Shown: one piece after another, positions 47,980 to 59,790 of the stretch
Position numbering within the stretch: position 1 is the stretch's first letter
Layout of the letters: every line of letters begins with the position of its first letter
Position numbers and translations under genes: made by a program
DNA from: Geotrypetes seraphini
Taxonomy: Eukaryota > Chordata > Amphibia > Gymnophiona > Dermophiidae
DNA: 64,000 nucleotides
Assembly: GCF_902459505.1 (NCBI RefSeq)
Contig: NC_047086.1
Span: forward strand, 169,607,619 to 169,671,618
Direction: 5' to 3'
Notes under the pieces: model-generated
What the model was told of the DNA's origin: nothing
Database searches by the model: none
What the model saw: only the letters and a program-made list of their open reading frames with translations

Positions 47980-49396
47980 CACCCCCAAGGAGAACTGTCC
48001 TTGCAGTTGTTAATGGAACCCATGCGGGATGAGGTCATACTGGATTTAATGCTTACAATCGGGGAAAGTGTTTCTGATGTTACAGTGGGTGATCATCTGG
48101 CATCCAGTGATCACTGCATGGTACGGTTTAATATTAAGATGGGTATAGAGAGGACTCATTCAAAAGCAATGGTTCTAGACTTTAAAAAACTAACTGTTCA
48201 GATGGGGGATTACATCAAGGAATTGTCTGGATGGGAACATCTGGAAGGAGTGGAAATGCAGTGGGCAAAACAGAAAGGAGTAATTGTAAGGGTGACAAAC
48301 CTTTTTGTGAGGCAAGTAAGTAAAAGTAAGTGGAAAAGAAGGCCGCTTTGGTTCTCAAAAGTAGCTGAGAAGGTAAGGAATAAGAGGATAACTTTCATAA
48401 ACTACAAAAGATCGCAGAAAGAGGAAGACAGGCAAAAGTATCTGGAAAAGTTAAGAAAGGCTGGTCATGTAGTCAGGAAAGCAAGGATGAAAATGGAAGA
48501 AAAAAAGCTGACACGGTAAAACGGGGAAACAAGACATTTTTTTTAGATATGTTAGTGATAGGAAGAAGTGCAAAAGTGGCATTGTGAGACTCAATGGTGA
48601 AGGGGAGAAATATGTAGAAGCTGATAAAGAAAAGGCTGAATTGCTTAACAAATATATATGTTCTGTGTTCACGGCTGAAGAATACAAACGTGAATAGGGA
48701 TGGAGGAGTGATAGACCCTTATCATTTTTCAGAGGGTTGTGTTCGTGAGGAGCTACCTAAAATAAAGGTAGACAAAGCAATGGGACTGGATGGTGTACAT
48801 CTGAGGGTGCTGAAGGAACTTAGGGAAGTTCTGGTTGCTCCTCTGACTGACCTTTTCAATTATTCTCTAGAGTCGGGAGAGGTACCAGAGGACTGAAGAA
48901 GGGCAGATGCAGTCCCTCTCCACAAAAGTGGAAGTAAGAAAGAAGTAGGGAATTACAGGCCAGTAAGTCTGACTTCTGTGGTAAGCAAATTAATGGAAAT
49001 GCTTTTAAAACTGAGAATGGTAAAGGTTCTTTAATCCTATGGATTAAAGGAGCAACATGGATTCGCTAGAGATAGGTCTTGTCAGACAAATCTGATCAAT
49101 TTCTTTGACAAGGTGACCAGAGAATTGAATAGAGGAAGTGCGCTAGGTGTGGCGTAATTAGATTTTAGCAAAGCCTTTGACAGTGTTTCACACAGGCATC
49201 TAATAAATAAACTGAGTGCCCTCGGGATGAATCCCAAAGTGATGGGCTGGACCAGGAACTGGTTGATTGGAAGGGTAGTGATCAATGGAGATTGTTTTAA
49301 GGAAAAGGTGTGCCTCAAGATTCTGTTCTTGGACCTGTTCTTTTTAACATTTTTATAAACAATATTGCTGAAGGGCTGTTGTGTAAGATTTGCCTC
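47980..49396 (+). mobile_element. CR1-type LINE fragment (copy 3)
   Basis: It begins in the endonuclease (EVILDLMLTIGESVSDVTVG, DHLASSDHCMVRFNIK) and runs into RT (KVDKAMGLDGVHLRVLKEL; then PQDSVLGPVLFNIFI), with several stops and frame changes, including in the palm A region near 49150. It is older than copy 2 and joins a Penelope-like fragment at about 49397. Confidence 0.75.
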
Positions 49397-49515
49397 TTTG
49401 CCCTAGGCTACATGGTGGTCAGACAACTTGTGCATTCAAGACTAGAATGGCTGAGCACAAAAGTTGCATTAAGAACAACAGATTACAAGTGCCTATGGTT
49501 TTACACTATCTAGAG

Positions 49516-50457
49516 CACAAGTGTCGAACACAAGGCCTGTGGGGCGAATCCGGCCCACCTGGCTATTTTATGCGGCCCGTGGTGCAATGCGGCGTTTTCA
49601 TTGCCGCACCTGGGTGTTTTATCTTCTGGCCGGCTCCCTCCTCCTCATTTCCGCAGTATGCTCAAAAGCTGCAGGCAGTGGCTTCTTGCACGTCCCGCAC
49701 CTCATCCAGAAGGTAAGAAGAAAAAAATTTAAATTGAATCAGGTTGGGCAGACTGAATGGACCATTTGGGTCTTTATCTTTCGCCATCTACTATGTTACT
49801 ATGTTCCCTCTGATGTTGCGATGTCAGAGAGAAGGCTTCCGGCTCAGGTGCAGGATGCGCATAGGAGCCGCCATCCGCGGCTTTGAGCACACTGTGGAAA
49901 TGAGGAGGAGGGAGCCGGCCAGAAGATATACTGCTTGAAAGCTATGGAAGTACTTTCCAGCACAGGACAACAAGAACTTCTGTCTGGCCTGATCACCTTT
50001 AGATATACTCTCAGAACTTACTTCATCTCCCAAGGCTGCATTGACACAGAAGACATAAGAGCACAGGTACCTGGGGAAGACCCTCATTCTTCTAATGAAA
50101 CCCCTCTCCCCTTCCCCTGTCCCCTAGGTTTGAACATGTGGAACAACAATGGCTACTAGGATTTCACGACTCATAGCCTAATCCTGATTAAAGAGCTGAG
50201 AAAGCATGTGTGTAGTCGTGATGGAAGACAGATACTAATGAAGCACAGAAAAAATTATGACAAGCCTGCACCTCTGTAGTTTAATTTTTTGGTTAACCAT
50301 TTTGTGTTGTTAATAAGATTATATTGTGTGTATACATGAAAAATGAATGGAAACAATGGTGTTACAATTAGTACTATTATGGCGGCGGGGTCCGGCCCGT
50401 GACTTAACCTGTGTTTTAGATTTCGGCCCCATAATGTGATTGAGTTTGACACTCCTG
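49516..50457. mobile_element. hAT element with 8-bp duplication
   Basis: The left end cacaagtgtcgaacacaagg and right end gattgagtttgacactcctg are inverted matches. Atctagag is repeated at 49508-49515 and 50458-50465. 942 bp, same family as 32210-32978. A CR1 3' fragment (49711-49803) is inserted in it. Confidence 0.88.
49711..49803 (+). mobile_element. CR1-type 3' end inside a hAT
   Basis: Gactgaatggaccatttggg and tactatgttactatg are CR1-like 3' terminal phrases. The sister hAT at 32210 lacks this segment, which fixes its borders. Confidence 0.75.
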
Positions 50458-50476
50458 ATCTAGAGCATAATCATAT

Positions 50477-50696
50477 TTATTTATTTATTTGTTCATTTTT
50501 ATAACCCATCCTTCACAGGAACCCAGAACAGGTTACATAGGATACATAAACAAAATTTTCAGAGATCCACAGAGATATGCACACTACAGAGTCAATAACA
50601 TGCTACAAGATCACAACACAAATCCATAAAATCAATAACTTGCAACTTATAGGAAAATTAAAAAGAAATTAAATATAAATAAAATCTTCTCAATAA
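50477..50696 (-). mobile_element. SINE-like retroposed insert with 11-bp duplication
   Basis: Flanked by cataatcatat at 50466-50476 and 50697-50707. It opens with (ttta)n on the plus strand and has 'cccagaacaggttacat', like the 3' part of the SINE at 17700-17945. Confidence 0.65.
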
Positions 50697-50870
50697 CATA
50701 ATCATATGTTTGGTGATCTTTGTTGTTGCATTTTGGATATGATTCCTGAGGATGGTAGAGATAGGAAATGTATATTAATGCAACACGAACAATTTTGGAT
50801 ACATGCATTGCAAATTGAAGAACCAGATGGTTTGAATCTGAGTTTAGAATGGACTCGCTTATTATAATTT

Positions 50871-51995
50871 GTGCATTGGTTCTGTGACTTTTTTGTGCGC
50901 TTTTTTTTTCAGTTCATTAAATGTCTGTTTTTTTCAGCCCTTCATTGGATGTTTTAAAATGATGTCAGTGATATATCGCTATTTTATATTCTAGCTTGGC
51001 GTCTGTCAATCATCTTTGTGAAGACTCTGACATCGATTTGATGCATTTCTATCCAGGTATTCACCCGTCATTGGGATTTTTGAATGAGGGAGTTTTTTGC
51101 ATATGTGTATAATGATAATTTTTTTTTGTATTTCAGGATGGATCTTCTTTTTCACATCTGATAGTAAAATGATGACCGATGTCGGTGTGGCAGATTCCTG
51201 GTTTCAGATAAGCTCTTTCCTTTGTTTATACATTACTATGTAATTATTTGCATTGCACAAAGTCTTTTTGCATGTTTAGTGCTCTTTAGCCACTGAAAAT
51301 ATGTGACTGAAGGGGGGTTTGCCAGTGATCACCCTTTATACTTCCTGCTATCATATGGGAGTCGTGGGGTTCTGAGGCTATTTCCTCTTCACTTTCATCG
51401 TTAGTGGCTGTTCTCGATGTTGTGGTGAATACCAGTTGTTTCCTAAGTAATATTGTTGGTTTGAGGGTTTACACATTTATTCTACTTGGTTTGAGTTTGT
51501 TCATAATGCAAGTTTCTTTGTTTACTTTATGAATTTATTTATACTGGATCTCCACAGTCTTTGCTGTTTTTGTTACTTTTTGTTTCTGTGAGCTATTATA
51601 AACTGCTTAGAGCTTCTTTGTGACTGTACAGCGCTGCGTACTTCTGGTAGAGCTACAGAAATAATTAATAGTGTTAGTAGAGCTTGAGGTTGAAGGGCAA
51701 TATAAAAATGTGGCTAATCATCTATCCTTGCTCAAACTTATTTTCCTTTCTTGAACAGGAGGTGGCAGCATTGTACTATTTAAGAGGAATCTTGTAACAA
51801 ATCTACAGAAGAGGCCTGGCTGAAGTCATTGTAGCAGGTGTCAGAGTGCTCCAATCAAGTGATGGAAGAGGAAACAAAAATGTGAAAAGTAACCAGTCAG
51901 GCATTTGCATGTTTGAATTTTAGACAGATTTTACAGTGTCAGAGCCCTCTCCTTTGTAAAACACAAAAGGGTCAGATGGTTTGCATTTATGGGAC
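50871..51995. other. AT-rich region, unassigned
   Basis: It follows the Penelope-like end and may hold its 3' UTR. 51620-51720 has a LINE-like tail phrase. No gene seen. Confidence 0.3.
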
Positions 51996-51998
51996 TTA

Positions 51999-53067
51999 GG
52001 GCTAGATTCACTAAGCAAACCAATCATGTACCGATCGGTTTGCGACCCCTTTACTATCAAATTTCCATCCGGCCTGATTCACTTACCTCTCCTGCGAACC
52101 GCTTTGAATCCGTGCATGCAAATGAGGTAAAATGCATGCAAATTGGACAGCGATCCAATTCACTACACAAAATTTCGGATCCGACTGGGCTGGCCGATCA
52201 CCTGAAGAAGCGACTGCTGGGTACAAGTCGAAAACGTCTTTCCCACTTGAAGCCCTGTACTCTGCCCTGCAATCTCTCCTGTCTGCTTGCCCCGAATGCT
52301 GCCCTTCTCTGCCTCGATCTTCCCCGAATCTCTCCTGCTGCATTGCTGTTCTCCTGCCCTTCCCCAAAGCTCTCCTGCCCTTCCCCGCCCAGCGAGCCCT
52401 TGGCTTATGTAAAAAAGCTGCACTGCCCCGAAGTCCTGATCTCTGCCCCGAAGTCCTGCCGCCCTGCACTGCCCTTCCCCACCCTGCGAGCCTGTGGTTT
52501 TAACCCATGAGTTTAAAGCGGGTTAAAACCATGGGCTCGCAGGGCTCAAAACTACTAAAAAAAAAAAAGTAAAAAGTAAAAAAAAAAAAAAAGATTGCGG
52601 GTCTGATGGACCAAAAGTTGGGAGCAGGAGGGGTGCTCGGTCACTCCTGCTCCTTGGGCTCACCAACCCCTCAGCTGGGCCGCGCCAGAAAACCCCCCCC
52701 CCCCAAATTCAAGTTGGGAGCAGGAGGGGTGCTCAGTCCCTCCTGCTCCTGGGCCTCCCACCCCTGGCCCACCCCTGGTCGGGCCTGGCCCACCCACCCC
52801 GGTACCTGTAAAATAGTTGGGAGCAGGAGGGGTGCCCAGTCCCTCCTGCTCCTTGGGCAAGGCTCCCCAACATCTTTGGGAGCAGGAGGGGTGGCCGGAC
52901 CCTCCTCCTGCTCCTACACCTCTCCAAAATCATCTGATGCACGGGGAGAGGCCTAAGGCACTGATTGGCTGAGGAGCTTCCTTAGGGAGGAATCTAAGGA
53001 AGTCCCTGATTGGCCATGCAATAGGAAACAAATCGTGCACAGTTTGGAGGTTTAGTGAATCCTGTCC
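51999..53067. mobile_element. Harbinger-like element (1069 bp) with TTA duplication
   Basis: Ends gggctagattcactaagc and its inverse tttagtgaatcctgtcc, flanked by TTA (51996-51998 and 53068-53070). The internal hairpin ttttaacccatgag... gcgggttaaaac is shared with 36312-39534. It contains a GC-rich minisatellite. Non-coding. Confidence 0.82.
52600..52920. repeat. Imperfect GC-rich tandem repeat in a Harbinger
   Basis: Four units starting near 52617, 52712, 52815 and 52876 carry gggagcaggaggggtg followed by ccctcctgctcc, so each unit can also fold on itself. Confidence 0.75.
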
Positions 53068-53257
53068 TTAGGAAGCTGTGTGTGCAAAGCAAAAGGATCT
53101 ATTGCTTTCCTGTTAAATTTCTCATCTCTTCTGTCACAAAAAAGGAAAAGAATAAATGAGTGGTAAGTGGAAGTAAAAGAAAGGCATGCATTTGGATTAT
53201 TCTGTCTTGTACTAACTGAAATCTGTAATAAGAAAGTGTAGAATTCACAAGAAAAAA

Positions 53258-53787
53258 AATAGATAGATAAAGACCATTCAGCCTATCCAGTCTGCCCTTC
53301 CATATCAACTACTAATCTCTGCTATCCTTTCCTCTCCCTTAGAGATCCTCTGTACTTGTCTCATGCTTTCTTGAATTCAGATATAGTCCTCAGTCCAGAA
53401 GAGGTGCTGTAAGAGGACTTCCAGAGATGGAGAGATCTTAACTGGTAAGAGTTTGCTTAAGTAAAGACGTGTGGATGCATAGTACATTCAATCTGTGCAC
53501 ACTTATTCTCCTCATTGATAGTGGTAATTGAAATCACCTATTATTACTGTGCTACCCAGTTTGTTAGCCTCCCTAAATTTTGATAACTTTTCAGCATCTG
53601 TTTTTTCATCCTAAACATGTGGACAGTAGTACACTCCTATCATTATCTTTTTCTCCTTTACACATGGAATTTCTACCCATAGGGATTCCAAGGTGCGTTT
53701 TGAACTTTTAGTCTATTCAATTCAAGGCCCTCCTTAATGTATCATGCTATACCTCCACCAATTCAATCTACTCTGTCACTGCAATAT
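53258..53787 (-). mobile_element. CR1-type fragment (3' end and endonuclease piece)
   Basis: 53258-53430 has the CR1-like 3' phrase (cattcagcctatccagtctg). 53500-53770 on the minus strand reads with the CR1 endonuclease motif VIIGDFN. It continues after the L1 insertion to about 54790. The RT part between is missing. Confidence 0.5.
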
Positions 53788-54615
53788 TTTTTTTTTAATT
53801 AAATCTTTATTCATTTTTAAACTTATAATAAGTGTGATAACATATCCATACAAATAACCATAAATATATCACTTAGTAATCAACAATGATACATATAATA
53901 TTCTCTTATCTCCCCCACTCCCCACCCTTATCTATCATATAATCAATATTTATACAACATGTAATAATAAAAATACCCTCCCTCCCACCCCATAATTGAA
54001 CTTGTAAATTTAAGGGAAACAAGATTTTTCTAATCATTACAATACTTTGTTAATGGCTCCCAAATATCTTGAAATTTCCTGAAACAACCCTGTTGTATTG
54101 CAATAAGTCTCTCCATTTTATAAATATGACATAAGGAGTTCCACCAAAAATTATAATTTAATCTATTCCAATTTTTCCAATTATATGTAATTTGTTGAAT
54201 GGCAACCCCAGTCATTATAAGTAATAATTTGTTATTGTTTGTAGATATCTGACTTTTTGCTCTCATTGCCATACCAAACAGCACAGTATCATATAATAAT
54301 GCCACAGGGTTATCTAATAAACAGTTAATTTGGTCCCAAATTGATTTCCAAAAATTCATAATGAATGGACAATAGAATAATAAATGATCTAAAGTCCCTG
54401 CTTCGAGATGACAGTGCCAACATTCATTAGACTTAGAGCTATCCAATTTTTGTAAACAAACAGGGGTCCATAAAGCTCTATGTAACAGAAAAAAACAAGT
54501 TTGTCTCATGGATGCCGACACTGTACATCTCATCCTCCAAGACCAAATTCGTGGCCATTGAGACGCATTAATTTGATGCTTAATCTCAATGCTCCAAATG
54601 TCTCTCAGATGCGGG
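53788..54615 (-). mobile_element. 5'-truncated L1 with 16-bp target duplication
   Basis: Exact repeats tctgtcactgcaatat flank it (53772-53787, 54616-54631). A T run on the plus strand is its poly(A) tail. The frame 54623-54030 encodes an L1/Tx1-like ORF2 C-terminus: CWHCHLEAGTLDHLLFYCPF, MNFWKSIWDQIN and FWWNSLCHIYKMERL. It is an ordinary target-primed insertion into an older CR1 piece. Confidence 0.88.
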
Positions 54616-54860
54616 TCTGTCACTGCAATATAATTTGTACCTTGGTATCACAGTGTCCCATTGGTTATCTTTCTTCTACCAACCAAGTCTCAGAGATGCC
54701 TATTATATATATCTTTTCGTTTAGTGCAATATATTTTAAATCTCATTTTGTCTTAGGCTTCTGCCATTTGCATATGAGATTTTTGCCTATGAGCAAAATC
54801 AAAATCTTTGTGATCATCTGAGCCCAAATGTGTTTATTTCTGACTTACCTATTGAAATGT

Positions 54861-55545
54861 ATTGTGTTGGAATAAGTGAAAGATCTGACACAGTGGGGTG
54901 GCAGCATGGATATTTGAAATGGACTCAGTTCACTCTTGTGGACTTAATGGACATATTGAATGGATAGCTTTTTTCTAAAGGAAATTATGAGGTTGTGATG
55001 GCAATTGGTGTAATATTTAGCTGCTGATTGGCCAGAAGAACGTTGGAGGTAGGGCTTGGCTGAATAGGAAGTTGGTTTCTGGATGTCTATATGCCCCAGT
55101 GCCATTTTGATGAATTGTGAAACTAGTTGAAAAACTGAGACACAGAGTGGAATTTGAGATTAAAGATTACAGATACCACTGGGAGGCAAAGCAGGGAATC
55201 CCTGTCGGATCTGAATTTGGATAAGCATGTTACAATTGTGGCTCATTCAGAGTCTTGGTGGATTTGAACTGGGAGCACAGACAAGTATTTTGGAATTATG
55301 TTAATGTGCATGGTGCAATTTGTCTGTGCCTGCCTTTTTTTTTTTGTCTTTTCAAAATAAAATTCAGTTACTGGAAGAAAGAAGATTACATGACAGGGAG
55401 TTTTCTTAAACCCATGAAGTATAAACTGAGGTCTTTTTCTCATTGTTAATTATTATTGTTATTATTATAATTTTTGTGAACATTTTCTATAAGGGGGGGG
55501 AGCAAGGCAGTCAACCTTCATAGTAATGAGTGTGTGATTATTGGA
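54861..55545. other. Unassigned sequence
   Basis: 54780-54852 repeats at 59718-59790. Otherwise nothing recognised. Confidence 0.3.
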
Positions 55546-55749
55546 TGATAGGCTGATGTAAGAAAACATTTATTCTCCTCATTGATAGTGGTAGATTTAC
55601 ATAACTGGAAAGAAATAGCACAACAGTGGAAAAGTGAATTAGGGTTTACAGATAGTCAGCAAATGGAATTGTTACAAGCCCTGGCATTGGGAATTGAACC
55701 TGATTGTATGGGAAATGATTCTAAATGGTTGGACTTGGTAAATGAATAA
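55546..55749 (+). CDS. Short protein-like frame of unknown origin
   Basis: About 65 codons without a stop, VDLHNWKEIAQQWKSELGF then TDSQQMELLQALALGIEPDC. Composition looks protein-like, with heptad-style spacing of Leu. It lacks a clear start and ends in TAA. It could be a relic of an unidentified mobile element. Confidence 0.2.
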
Positions 55750-56329
55750 AAGGATTTAATACAACTTGAAATACAGAGCGCCTCTCTGTTGGAGTAATGT
55801 CGTCAAGAAACACTGGATAACAAAGTTTTTGCTTCTTCAACACTTTCGGGTGCTGCTGATCATGAAAATCACATTTAAAATTACATATCATGTACTATTT
55901 TAACAAAAAAGTACATTTTTACAATTTCTTGTTATACTTTCAGGCTAATGCAATTAATTCTTAGCCTAATTCTTAATATAGGCCTATTGCTCATGTTATT
56001 TATACCTTGCTGGATATAGTGTGGGCATGTTCAGGGGTACATTCAGGGCAGATTGCATAACATCCATGGAAATCATGCAGTCTGGGCACGCCTAAGCATG
56101 CTTGATGGATGCTGCCTGAAAAGATTATATAAAGCAGTTTGCATACAGGGATAATTACGTGTCTGTCAGTTTGGGTGTATTTTGATGCTTCAAGGCATAA
56201 TATTGTCTATGTAAGTAACTTAATTAGTAAGCCAGTTAATTATTAATTGCTATAGGATGATTTGTGACAGCAGAAATGTCTCACCAATGTTACAACAGCT
56301 GTGATACATTGTGCTACATTTGTGGTGAG

Positions 56330-56535
56330 CAGTGTTCCCTCTAAGCTGCGCTGGCGTGCGCTGGCGCACAAAATATTGCCTCGCAGCGCACAATGTCACG
56401 TCACAGCGCACGGCGTACGGAGATGGCAGGCCGCGGCGAGAGGAGAATCGGGCGAGTTGGTGCTGGCGCCCGATATTTTTAGCGCACGGGGAAAAAATTT
56501 TGCTCACACCACCCGCCCGCTTAGAGGGGACACTG
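56330..56535. mobile_element. hAT MITE with perfect 8-bp duplication
   Basis: It starts cagtgttccctctaagctgc and ends gcttagaggggacactg. Gtggtgag is repeated exactly at 56322-56329 and 56536-56543. 206 bp. Confidence 0.88.
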
Positions 56536-56836
56536 GTGGTGAGTACACGCTTAAGCCTCAAAGATGCACCATGACTCAACTTGTTAAGAAAGTATAAGAG
56601 CACTTTGGTTGCAAGACAAACCATGGGCTTCTCACATTTGTTGTGCAAGATGTGTCATCGATCTTAGAACTTGGATCCATTTGCTATCCCAATGATATGG
56701 TGAGAGTAGAAGGATCATTTGACAGACTGTTACTTCTATCTGAAAAATGTATTTGGTTTCACTGGTAAAAATAAGAAATAAATTGAATATCCCAATATTC
56801 CTTCAGCCATGTTATGAGTCATGCTGTTCTTACACA

Positions 56837-57694
56837 TCAATAATAATAAAAGGCTAAGCGCGCATGCGCTTTTCAAAGAGCATGATTCCTGGTGGCGTGA
56901 GGTGTGCCTCCGTGCCGAATTCGGTTTTCGAACACGGATGCAGGCCAGAACACGGAGACATTCCCCCCTCGCCGTCACTCACCGCCAGAGTCTGCCGCTG
57001 ATTCGGAGGGGGAGGGGGGGCACAGGCACACCTGCCAGGATCTTCTCACCCTCCTCACCCGCCCGCCGCGGCTCCTCTCTCGAACCGCACCAGGCAGGGA
57101 TCGAGAGAGGAGCTGCGGCGTCGGCTTTCAAGTGAAACATGGGTGGGCGGGTGGGCGGCCCGCAGACAGGAGGCTGCCGAAGCTGAAAACGAAGCTTCCC
57201 GGGGGGGGGGGGGTGGATAGCACGGCAAGCGATGGTGAGGAGGGAGTGGGAGCAGGCCGCAGAGGCTGTCGGTGCCTGCAGGCCGCGGCGGCTTTAGGCA
57301 GATGTTGGTGGAGGTAAGAGTTGCTGCTGGACATGGGAAGAGGTGCTGATGGACAGGGGGGGGGCAAAAAAAGGAAGGGAGGCCTACTGCTGGACAGGGG
57401 GAGCAGGAAAGAGGTGCTGCTGGACAGGGGGGGGAGTTAAAACAAAGGGAGAAGGGCTGCTGCTGGATAAGGGGACCAGTGAAGGGGTGGTGGTGGACAC
57501 AAGGGAAGAAAAAGGAAGGGAAAATGGACAGGGGGAGCAGGCAAGGGGTGGTGGTGGACAGCCGAGGAAAAAGAAAAACAGAAAGAAAGAAATACAGAAA
57601 CAGGCTAAGGAGAGAGAGAGAGAAAGAAAGAAATACACACACACACACACACACATATTCTAGCACCTGTTAATGTAACGGGCTCAAAGACTAG
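56837..57694 (+). mobile_element. Non-autonomous Helitron (858 bp)
   Basis: It starts TC after an A (56836) with tcaataataataaaaggcta, like vertebrate Helitrons. It ends CTAG before a T. Eleven or so bases before the end is a hairpin, CCTGTTA-ATG-TAACGGG (57666-57682). An A-to-T target with no duplication and no terminal inverted repeats fits Helitron rolling-circle transposition. No Rep/helicase coding. Confidence 0.85.
57590..57655. repeat. GA-rich tract and (CA)n
   Basis: A purine-rich run followed by about ten CA units, near the 3' end of the Helitron. Confidence 0.85.
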
Positions 57695-58032
57695 TATTTT
57701 TTATATTTATATACGTTTTTATGATGTTTTGCATTATGTTGCTTAGTTATGTTTAATTTGTAATTATGTTTAATTCTATTTCATTTTGTTTTAACATGGT
57801 CCTTTAGGGGCTCATAATCGAAAGAGAAAAACGTCCAAAAACCGGCCTAAGTCAGCACTTGGACGAACATTGTCAAAATATGTCCAAGTGCCGATAATAA
57901 AAACGGGTTTTGGACGTATTTCTAAACGACCTAGGCCTACATAGTGCCGCTGAACGACCATAGTTAAACGGGGAGTTTCAGGAGGAGTGTCGAGGGCGGG
58001 ATTTGGGCAGGACATGGGCAGGCTTAGACTTA

Positions 58033-58216
58033 GGGCTCCTTTTATCAAGCCGTGTTAGCGGTTTAACGCGCGTAATACCGCGCGCTAAACCGCTGGCCGC
58101 ACTAGCCGCTAACACCTCCCTTGAGCAGGCATTAGTTTTTAGGCCAGCGCGGGGGTTAACGCGTGATGAAATGTTGCGTGCGTTAACCCCGCTAGTGCGG
58201 CTTGATAAAAGAGCCC
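58033..58216. mobile_element. Harbinger-like MITE (184 bp), TTA duplication
   Basis: Ends gggctccttttatcaagccg and its inverse cggcttgataaaagagccc. TTA sits on both sides (58030-58032 and 58217-58219). The interior is a long palindrome around the 'gcgcgggggtt' region. Confidence 0.82.
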
Positions 58217-58916
58217 TTAGTTGTACTGCATGTATAACCAAAAGTTATACTCACAGGATCAACGGAATTTGGACGTTGTGACTTAGACCATTTAAAACAT
58301 GATCTAAGTCACAAAAGCCCACCTAAAGTGAACAGATAAGCACTGCAAACACATAATACAGACCCTCACACACTACCCCAGTGGTCACCGACCCCCCACC
58401 CCCCGTAAAAATATTAATCACAACTTGAAAAAAGTGCCTCCAGAACATCATCGCCTGGCATAGGAAAGCCTAGTTGTGCTGCACAGAGGCATCTTAAGCC
58501 GTCTTGGGGGTGGGTTAGGGACCCATGGAGAGGAGGACCCATGCCCATAAGCCCCTGTAATCACTGCATTGCTGGTTAAACATGTGCACTCCCCTAAAAA
58601 AAAAAAAAACAAACCCTTTTGTACTGCCCTATAAGTGGCTTCTGCAGCCATAAGGGCTATTGGGGTGGTAGATAGGTGGGTCTAGGGGATTCTGGAGGTG
58701 GTTTGGGGGGCTCACCATGTCCTATAAGGGAGCTGTAGTGAGATGATGACATGGTATCCTTTTTGTGAAGTTCACAGCAGTGCCCTGTAAGGTACCCCAC
58801 TATTTAGGTGGTGTGTCTGGGTGTGCAGTCCATCACTTTGCAGACCCCTCCCACATCCAACAGGGCTTGTTCTAGGTGTTTTTGACTTGGACGAAAATAT
58901 GTTATAAAGATGGTCA

Positions 58917-59045
58917 ATTTAATAATAATAATAACTTTAATCTTCTATATCACCACAGTCGAAAAGACTTCTAGGTGGTTCACATCGAAGAAGGCTGGAC
59001 AATCAGCGAATTACAGAATGCAAGAAGAAGGGTTGGCAGGACGTA
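58917..59045 (-). mobile_element. SINE-like 3' part
   Basis: (aat)n at the left, then cttctaggtggttcacatcg, like the 3' section of the SINE family in this window. Confidence 0.45.
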
Positions 59046-59110
59046 TACTTAGATGATTTATGAAACGAAAAAAAAAATTGGACGTATTTTTCGAAAATAT
59101 ATATAAATGG

Positions 59111-59660
59111 AAGCTTTTGAGGAGAGGTGGATTTACACTTCAACTTTTTCTCAATATATGATTTGCTGGGTCCATATTATAGACAATATATTCTGTCTGT
59201 GGAAGGGGTCTCTAGAGACATTTTAGCAATTTTTGACATATGTAAACTCATGCCATTCTAATATTCATTTTGAAGCTCAGTGTGATGTGGAGAAAATTTC
59301 CTTTTTGTTTATAGTGAAAGAGAGAGAACATTTTGAGACTTCAGTGTTCTCTAAGCCAGCAGATAAAAATACTTTTACTCTCCTTCTCAAGAATGCACCT
59401 TTACTGTTTGAAAGCAAATATACCGTTTGCTCAGTTTTTCTGCAGGATATGTGGTACGGATTAACAATTTAAAAAGAAGTCAAAGGAACTTTGTGATAAA
59501 CTGTTAAACCATGGATACCCGGCATCTGTTGTAACCAGAGCATGGAAAAGGGCTCTTTATAATCCCAGGGAGAGGTTGTTACAATTTAAGTAATGTGAAC
59601 AGATTGAAAATGTAATATCATTTGTTTCCAGATTTTATAGGTTATCTGCACAATGTTCTG
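59111..59660 (+). mobile_element. Penelope-like element fragment (RT C-terminus)
   Basis: The frame 59233-59472 includes HFETSVFSKPADKNTFTLLL, the Neptune-type 'ETxxFRKPTDxNT' signature. It is followed out of frame by EVKGTL-like and RAWKRALYNPRERLLQ-like residues near 59530-59580. It has at least one frameshift. Confidence 0.65.
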
Positions 59661-59790
59661 CGCATCCACACATGTCTTTACTTAAGATTCATTCTTATCT
59701 GAGGGATATGAAAATTATTTTGCCTATGAGTGAAATCAAAATCTGTGTGATCTTCTGAGCCCAAATGTGTTTATTTCTGGCTTACCTATT

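Larger units (their letters stand above)
49397..50870 (+). mobile_element. Penelope-like element, GIY-YIG end, split by two insertions
   Basis: Before the hAT insertion the frame reads TTCAFKTRMAEHKSCIKNNR then LQVPMVLHYLEH. After the second insertion come FWIHALQIEEPDGLNLS-like residues (50790-50870: EQFWIHALQIEEP, DGLNLSLEWTRLL). This is the GIY-YIG endonuclease C-terminus of Neptune-type Penelope-like elements. Only this end is present. Confidence 0.7.
57807..59110. mobile_element. Second copy of the 44153 DNA element family
   Basis: The left end ggggctcataatcgaaagag plus caaaaaccggcctaagtcag matches the complement of the right end at 47325. The right terminal part is missing. A Harbinger MITE (58033-58216) and a SINE-like insert (58917-59045) lie inside. 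Confidence 0.65.

Noticed and set aside
57055-57666. Minus-strand frame of 203 codons, Pro/Ser/Phe-rich
   Set aside because: It is produced by GA- and CA-rich tracts within the non-autonomous Helitron.
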